Shown here: positions 57,390-64,000 of the stretch, in pieces
Layout of the letters: each line of letters begins with the position of its first letter
How positions within the stretch are numbered: the first letter of the stretch is position 1
NCBI RefSeq assembly: GCF_004210375.1
Contig: NC_134825.1
Location: 68,067,558-68,131,557 of the forward strand
Length of the DNA stretch: 64,000 nucleotides
Reading direction: 5' to 3'
DNA from: Tachypleus tridentatus
Taxonomy: Eukaryota; Arthropoda; Merostomata; Xiphosura; Limulidae
Program-made: the position numbers and the translations under genes
Notes under the pieces: model-generated
Database searches by the model: none
Told to the model about the DNA's origin: nothing
The model's input: only the letters and a program-made list of their open reading frames with translations

Positions 57390-57821
57390 AAAAATTATCG
57401 CTCTCAGATCGGAATGTCTATGAAGATAATTAATTTTCTTAGGAATTTTACCACCGACTTTTTTCTTGCGAAAACTTTTATTCTGGTGACGCGCGGGTAA
57501 GATGACACGGCAAACACGACGAACAGGAACCAAAGACCGCCTGAAAAGGTCACTTTGTAGTAACCATTCGCACAATTCTACATTAATGTGTTGTCTACCA
57601 GCCAGTCATTAGAAACTAAAATGCCACATAAGGGACACCTACCGTTGCAATTTGTACTCTTTTGACGTCACTAAAAAAGGTGCTCATGCCATAAATCACT
57701 AACATAATTATGTACTCTGGAAATAACACCATATGACATATAAATTTGAAAAGCAATAAATAAAAAACAGTTGGCTACACTTAATTTCGGTTTTATTCAC
57801 TCATGAAGCACAAAGCTTTCA
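57390..57821 (+). promoter_or_regulatory. Block X copy, perfect CRE
   Basis: Motifs: CCAGTCA (57599), TGACGTCA (57663-57670) and atataaattt (57739-57748). Directly followed by a SINE A but no Jockey, showing that block X is independent of the LINE. Confidence 0.38.
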
Positions 57822-58096
57822 GAGGCGTGGTCAGGTGGTTACGACAGTCGAATCGTAATCTGAGGGTCACGAGTTCGAATCCCCGTTACTCTAAACATGC
57901 TCGTCCTTTTAGCGGTCGGGCCGTTATAATGTGATAGGTCAATCCCACTATTCATTGGTAAAAGAGTAGCCAAAGAGTTGGCGGTGGTTGGTGATGACTA
58001 GTTGCCTTCCCTCTAGTTTTACACTGCTAAATTATAAACGGCTAGCACAGATAGCCCACGGGTAGATTTGTGCGAAATTCAAAAACAAACAAAAAA
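57822..58096 (+). repeat. SINE family A, well preserved
   Basis: Clear tRNA-like head with T arm gagttcgaatcc, full core, gcgaaattcaaaaacaaac tail. Confidence 0.88.
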
Positions 58097-58266
58097 GTTT
58101 TTTTATTCCGTTTTTTCCCTCGGGTAATTTTGATCTTATTCATTGAAACTGTAAGGTATTATGTGAAGAACAATGTATCGCCATATTTACTGTAACATAA
58201 TTTTGTGTTATTTAGCTCAATTGCAGGCAATGGAAGTATAATCATTCGTCTCGTTTAAGATATACA

Positions 58267-58338
58267 AACCACCAGTGAGGTTCGAACTCATGACCGCTGG
58301 TTTACGAAACCAGTGCTTTACCTCTAAGTTATGATAGC
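58267..58338 (-). pseudogene. tRNA-Thr (CGT) pseudogene
   Basis: Minus strand, loop TTCGTAA, acceptor GCTATCA/TGGTGGT held only with wobble pairs. The D arm is altered (AACTTAGAGGTAAAGC), damaging the A box, and the T stem has an A (catgag). Confidence 0.75.
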
Positions 58339-58589
58339 TTGTTATTTCGTTTGTAAAACATATAATTTCTTTATGAAATTATACAGTATGTTTAATATTA
58401 ACTTATCGTTCAAACTATTAATATAGCATTGTTAAAACAATCACACGTGTAAAATATAATATTAATAACATTTCTTCAACAACATTTTCAAAGGTAAGGT
58501 ATTGTACTGATTCCTCCTCTGTTCAGGAATATAATTTGTAAATTAATCGGGGACAGGTGTTTTGTACTATCTTCATAATATATGCAATA

Positions 58590-59384
58590 CCTGACGAGTT
58601 CGCATAATAGTTCATTTTTTTCTCCAACTTTTATCGAAATATTTTATTGTAGTATGTAGGAGCCTACATAGGTCTATATATGTTTTGTACCTTTTGAGGA
58701 TGTTTTCAACTGTTACTCGATTGTTTTTGCCAGTTAGATTCCTACCATAGTTTGTTCTTCGCCAAATTTTTGTTTTTGTATTATTTATGTGGTTTGTCCA
58801 TGTAAGTTTAGAATCATACGTTAATCCTAGAAATTTTGTTGATGTAGTAGTTTGGAGAAGTGCTCCATTCATAAAAATCTGTAGTTGTACCTTTTCACAT
58901 TTCGTTCACTTTGAATATATGAGTTGCAGAGTTTTTGCTGTGTTTATTTTGATTCAAAACTTTTGGCAGTATTCGCATACTCTGTTTAGTTCCGATCGTA
59001 TATTTGTGGTGAATATTGCTAGTGTTTTGAACTTTTCCAGTTTGCTTCATCATCAGCGAACAGTGATGAGTACCCATAATAAAGAGAATAGGGCTAAGAA
59101 CCACTCTTTAAGAAACGTCGGTTTCTGGAGTGAAGAATTCCGAGCAAGTTCTCTCCATGGTTACTCTACATTGTTTGTTTTTCAAAACGTTAGAGAGCCA
59201 TCGAATAATTCCAGGCGATAGTCCAATTTCATTCATAGGGAATCGAAGACCATTGTGCCATACAGTATCGAATGCCTTATCGATGTCGATAAAGTCAGCG
59301 ACATTGCATTCTTTTTTTATTAAATCTATTTATTATTATTTCAGTTAATCTTAGTAAGTGACATGCCTTTTGTCTAAGTTTTTT
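58590..59384 (-). pseudogene. Jockey-like RT with palm and FADD box
   Basis: The only copy here that keeps the polymerase palm. Minus strand in order: motif A DIDKAFDTVWHNGL (about 59255-59295), WLSNVLKNKQCRV, a GSVLSP-like motif B, catalytic SLFADDEANW with FADD at 59049-59060, then NGALLQTTTSTKFLGLTYDS and KLTWTNHIN (58775-58872) and the thumb RRTNYGRNLTGKNN. Frameshifts and stops break it. It shows what the amplified copies have lost. Confidence 0.85.
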
Positions 59385-59668
59385 GACGGCCCGGCATGGC
59401 CAAGCGTGTTAAGGCGTGCGACTCGTAATCTGAGCGTCGAGGGTTCGCATCCCCGTCGCGCCAAACATCCTCGCCCTCCAAGCTGTGGGGGCGTTATAAT
59501 GTGACGGTCAATCTCACTATTGGTTGGTAAAAGAGTAGCCCAAGAGTTGGCGGTGGGTGGTGATGACTAGCTGCCTTCCCTCAAGTCTTACACTGCTAAA
59601 TTAGGGACGGCTAGCACAGATAGCCCTCGAGTAGATTTGTGCAAAATTCCAAAACCCAAACCAAACCG
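59385..59668 (+). repeat. SINE family A, near full length
   Basis: gcccggcatggccaagcgtg head to ccaaaacccaaacc tail. Possible target duplication gtttt(tt/c)gac. Opposite in orientation to the LINE that it interrupts. Confidence 0.85.
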
Positions 59669-61371
59669 TTTTCGACAAACATTAGCTTATTATAGTCATT
59701 TATGTTATTCGTGTTATTGTTGTTGATATTGACTGGGAAATATGGTTTGTATAATTCTGTATTAATATGATATGATCGTTTACTGTATTATAAAAATAGG
59801 TTTTAACGCCTGTGTCGTTGTGTTTTGAAAGTGTTTTGCAGTTGTTGTCTGAAGGCTTCTGCTTTTTCTTTCTTGGTGTGTGCTAATGTGTTATTTTATT
59901 CTCGTGTTGGGTATTTTTTCTTGTGGTATCTTTGGTTCCTCTTTGTAACTGCGATCGAAACGTTCTAGGATCGGTTTTTTTTCGTTGAGTTATCCCATTT
60001 CTCTGGCCTCATTTTTCTTCAGATACTGTTTATTGGAGTTTTTATTTCTTTGTTTCTTCTTGCCATAAACTGTCTTCTTAATTGTCTTCGTTGTTTTATT
60101 AGTGTTATTAGTTGTTTGTTTGTTTCTATGCGTTATTTATAGTTTTATGTTGTTATTGTGGTACAGTGTTAGTTGCTGCTTTTAGTCGGCACTCAGTGAT
60201 TATTTGACTACAACTACCAACTTCTACTTTGTTGTTGGATGTATGCTCAACATTTTCTGGTAATATGTTGTCTAGTTCTTTCTGATATTCTTGGCAATTA
60301 GCTTTCTGGTAGTTGAATTTTGTATTGTTTAAAGGTTATATCTTTATGGGGAGCGAGATCGAAAGCACACCATATTGGTAGATGATTACTGTCAACATAT
60401 TTTCCCACATTAAAACTTAATAACTTTTGTTTGATATTTAAGGAGGTGAGGCAGTTGCCTAGGATATCACTTATATTTGTAGCATACGTAGTATGCGTAG
60501 GTTTACTGTCATTTTTTAGGACGATGTTATTTTCATCAAAGAATTGCAATAAGTGTCTTCCATTTCTGTTGGTGGATTTACGTCAAAAGTTTTTTATGTT
60601 TACTATTCAGATCACTTATTACAATTGTATTTTGGTAGTGGGAAAAGATGTTGTGGAATAGATTTATGTCAATACATTTTGTTGGTGAACAGTAAATACC
60701 TGCTAGTGTTAAAAATGAATGGTTATCTAGCAGGATATCAACAATTATATTTTCATTATTACCGTTCATTTTAATTTTGAGTAACTGAAAGAATGTTCTT
60801 ATATAATAAAATAATTCCTCTGTTAGTATCATGGTTGTTTATTCAAACTTTTCTAACTGGCGTAAAATTACATATTTTAAATTTATTGTTAACATAAATC
60901 CGGGTTTCACTTAGAATAATAATATCAGGTTTAATTACTATTATTATGTCTTCGATCTCGTGGTTCTTGGAAGTTAGTGAATCTTTGATGTTGATACCTA
61001 GAATTGTGAATTTGCTTTTAGTAAGTATCCAGTGATTGTTGTGGTATGTATGGCTTTCTTTATTATTTTTTTGCATCGCGTGTGAAGAGATCAAAGCAGT
61101 TTTTAGTTTGGGATGGATTTGTGTATTCTGCAATAAAATCTGTAAAGATGTTTTATTTATATTTACTATTAAACTTGTTTCGTCGTTTCTGCTCTCTTTT
61201 ATTGTATGAGTGTTGTTCTCTTGGGTGTTTGTTGTGTCTGTGTTTTTGTTAAGTTGTTGTGTATTGTTTACTGTTTTGGTTGGGTTTCGTTGTTCTTTTG
61301 TGTGTGATTTTCGTTGTGTGATGTTTTCCTTCAGCCTTTCTGCATTTGTCACTGTATCTGTTGTTGTATTG
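59669..61371 (-). pseudogene. Jockey-like linker, endonuclease and ORF1 tail
   Basis: Minus strand. The ORF1 tail and ORF2 start are within 60843-61352 (ILGINIKDSLTSKNHEIED and KPDIIILSETRIYVNN). The endonuclease middle AGIYCSPTKCIDINLFHNIF lies at 60578-60832, the C-terminal NDSKPTHTTYATNISDI and NHLPIWCAFDLAPHKD at 60298-60549, and the linker at 59700-60180. It is uninterrupted where the 44171 Penelope-like insertion lies in the other copy and so fixes that boundary. Ends at 61371 in a junction with block X. Confidence 0.82.
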
Positions 61372-61795
61372 CTTTTTGCTTTTCAAATTTATATGTCTCA
61401 AGGTGTTATAGCCTTCAGAGTCAAAATCATTTCAGTGATTCATTGCATGAGCACATTTTTTACTGATGTCACAACAGTACAAACTGCAACGCTAAGTGTC
61501 CTTTATGTGACATTTTAGTTTCTAATGATTGGCTGGTAGACAACACATTAGTGTACAGTTGTACGAATGGTAAGAACAGGTGACCCCTTCAGGCAGTCTT
61601 TGGTCTCTGTTCGTAGAGTTTGTCCTGTTCTTTTATCCACGCGTAACCGGAATAAAAGTTTTCGGCAAGAAAAGAAGTCGGTTCTAATATACCTCAGAAT
61701 ATGAATTATCTTTATAGACATTCCGATCTGAGAGCGATAATTAACATAAAATTATTAAAAAAATAAATAAATAATGAAAATAAGAAAAACGGTGA
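61372..61795 (-). promoter_or_regulatory. Block X copy
   Basis: Minus-strand block X with atataaatttg at its left end, TGACATCA and CCAATCA. Confidence 0.35.
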
Positions 61796-62230
61796 ATCCA
61801 AATGCAAATATAGTATTTTCCAGCCTAAAACTAGGTGCTCTAAGAAAGTAAGGAAACAAGGCTGGAAGTGGTGTCTACATCATGTTTTCGAACCAGAAAT
61901 TTCTATTTTTACTCCATGTCTTAGGTATTTATCAAGTTTAGTAAAGTCAAACTCGGGATTTATATTAATAGAAGATTTTGGTAACACATATGTCAAAAAC
62001 AACCTTATTCTAAAAGCAGTTTCGAAAATATTGATTTCCACAAGCTGTGTAACATCAATAGAAGCATGGAAAACGCAGTTTAATTTTTTTAAACAAAGAT
62101 GTCTATTTTAATGAAAATTTAAAATACGTGGAAAATGATGTATCGCCATCTTTATCCTAAAGTAATTTCATATGAATTTGTTCAACTGGATATGATAGAA
62201 GTATAAGCATTCATCAAGTTAAAGTGTGCA

Positions 62231-62302
62231 AGCCACCAGTGAGGTTCGAACTCACGACCGCTGGTTTACGAAACCAGTGCTCTACCTCTGAGCTATGATG
62301 GC
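62231..62302 (-). tRNA. tRNA-Thr (CGT)
   Basis: Complete 72-nt gene on the minus strand. The variable region reads CGGTC instead of GGGTC; loop TTCGTAA; perfect T stem. No T4 terminator close downstream. Confidence 0.9.
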
Positions 62303-62487
62303 TCGTTGCTTTGTTTGAAAAAACGTATAATTTCGTTAAGAAACTATACAGTATGTTTAATATCAACTTATCGTTCAAAATATTAATAATGCATTGTTAA
62401 AACAATCACACGTAAAAAATATAATATTAAGAACATCTCTTCGACAACATTTTCAACGGTAAAATATTGTGCTGTTTCCTCCTCTGT

Positions 62488-64000
62488 TCAGGTATATAAT
62501 TTGTATATCAATCGCGGAGAGGTGTTCAGGACTATCTATATGCAATACCTATCGAGTTCGCATAATAGTTCATTTTTTTCTCCACATTTTATCGAAATAT
62601 TTTATTGTAGTATGTAGGGGTCTATCTACTATTGTTTGTGGGTTTGAATATTTATGCATAAACTTTGAAGGAGTGGTTTTGGGCACTCTACATGCTGTCG
62701 AGTAGTATATTTTATAATGACTCTTGTTTGGTTTAGAATTGTTCTTTGCTTACGTTAATTCACGCTGAAGCTGCATAGTCTATTACAGTTATATACGTTT
62801 TGTATATTTTGAGGATGTTTTCAGCTGTTACTCCATTGTTTTTATCAGTTAGACTCCTAGCATAGTTTGTTCTTCGCCTAATTCTTTTCTTGTTAAATCT
62901 AATAATTATTGTTTCAGTTAACCTTACTAAGTGATATGCCTTTTGTCTAAGTTTTCTGAATCCGTTTTGTCTCTCGAGTAATTTTGACGTTATTTCCAAA
63001 AATGTGGAGAGTCTATTACTGATTATTCGTTCAAGAATTTTTCATTTACAGCTGGTCAGGCTGATTGGTCGATAACTGTTTGGTTTATTGGCTAGCATAC
63101 CTTTTTTATGGAACATTAATGTATTAGCTTGCTTCCAAGAAACTGAGATGTAGCAAGGGTAGAACGATAAATGAAAAATTTCTAATAGATGATCAAATAA
63201 TTTCGAAGTGCCTTTCTTGAAGAGAATTTCTTGTATGCCGTCCTTTTCTGGTGATTTATTTTTTGAATTCTAAATTGCTTGTTTGAGTTATGTTAATGTA
63301 AATTTTTAAGAAGCAGTAGATTATTATAGTCATTTACGTTGTGGTGTTATCGTTGTTAATATTGATTGTGAAATATGGTTTGGATAATTCTGTGTTATTT
63401 GTTACATCACTGTTTACTCTATTGTAAAAATAGGTGTTCACGTCTGGGTCGTTTTGTTTTGAAAGTGTTTTGTAGTTGTTGTCTGGAGGCTTCTGCTTTT
63501 TCTTTGTTGGTGTGCGCTAATGTGTTATTTTATTCTAGTGTTGGGTATTTTCTTGTTGTGGCTTCTTTAGTGAGCCTTTATCGGTGCGACCGAAACTTTC
63601 TAGGATCGTTTTTTTTTTCGTTTAGTTGGGAGCAGATGTTATCCGATTTTTCTTCGTTTAACAATATAATTTTTGGTCTCATTTTATTTCTCATACTGCT
63701 TATTTGTGTTTTTTATTTCTTTGTCTCTTGTTGTCATGAGCTGTCTTTTTAATTGTCTTGGTTTCTAGATGTCATGTTCTTTTTCTACTATGTGGTTGTC
63801 GGCATCGCTCCAGGTTAGGCGACCGGCACTTTCGTTGTCCAAGTGAAGTCTTAGACTTCCTCGCGTTTAACAGTTTCTGTATTTGAGTATTTTTTAGCGG
63901 TCTTTCACCCATATAAGTGTATATATCTCACTCAGAAGAAGGGATAAAAGATTTTTTACTGTATATTCAAGAGGTCTTTAAAAACTCTCCATTCTTCTTG
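62488..64000 (-). pseudogene. Jockey-like RT (palm deleted), linker and 5' UTR
   Basis: Minus strand: 5' UTR (63766-64000) fused to the linker (63420-63760), RT fingers and truncated thumb (62760-62999: LEITSKLLERQNGFRKLRQK, then RRRTNYARSLTDKNNGV). Same palm deletion as the array and inverted arm. Confidence 0.78.

Larger units (their letters stand above)
61372..64000 (-). repeat. Further inverted composite unit, runs off the window
   Basis: Matches 34905-37560 in the same order: block X, tRNA flank, tRNA-Thr(CGT), Jockey RT/linker/5' UTR. It lacks the SINE between X and Jockey ORF1 because the block X here is cut at its 3' end. Confidence 0.85.

Noticed and set aside
58787-59221. 144-codon plus-strand ORF
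   Set aside because: Antisense to the RT palm and FADD region, which carries clear RT motifs on the minus strand.

Overview
This is eukaryotic, AT-rich, repeat-dense nuclear DNA with no intact host protein-coding gene that I can support. tRNA-derived SINEs, a Jockey-like LINE, Tc1/mariner elements and a Penelope-like element point to an invertebrate animal. The SINE body, with its conserved core after a tRNA-like head, resembles repeats I associate with horseshoe crabs; that is recollection at low-to-moderate confidence, not a search result.

Left part (1-33320): after an edge segment with a tRNA-Thr(TGT) gene, a composite unit of about 9.71 kb repeats in tandem: 1167-10890, 10891-20602, 20603-30308, and 30309 up to a 500-N gap. 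Each unit carries, in order: an antisense Jockey-like endonuclease piece, a Jockey RT end, a tRNA-Thr(CGT) gene, a conserved non-coding promoter-like block (block X), a SINE, the Jockey 5' end, a complete Tc1 element with its own nested SINE, more Jockey (zinc knuckles to RT end), a second tRNA-Thr(CGT), block X again, a SINE, and a Jockey 5' end/linker/RT piece with another SINE inside. Copies are nearly identical, differ largely in homopolymer lengths, and show mosaic sharing of substitutions.

Centre (33321-40233): after the gap the same material runs in the opposite orientation and ends in a tRNA-Thr(TGT) segment that is the reverse complement of the first 1.9 kb of the window. The locus is therefore a large, unequal-armed inverted repeat whose centre is not assembled.

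Right part (38915-64000): three older, diverged copies of a tRNA-Thr(TGT) + tRNA-like relic + block X + SINE segment begin near 38.9, 49.6 and 55.0 kb. The first contains the Jockey-like copy with the longest ORF1, itself interrupted by a Penelope-like element (YVDD RT plus GIY-YIG-like endonuclease), a SINE and an internally deleted mariner. Between the second and third lies a worn Tc1-like element. From 58.3 kb, degraded tRNA-Thr(CGT) DNA, a Jockey copy that still has its FADD catalytic box, and another inverted unit fill the window to its end.

In all, the window holds 14 tRNA-Thr genes or near-genes (10 CGT, 4 TGT) and 3 tRNA-like relics. The array behaves as an amplicon that has multiplied tRNA-Thr genes together with the mobile elements trapped between them.
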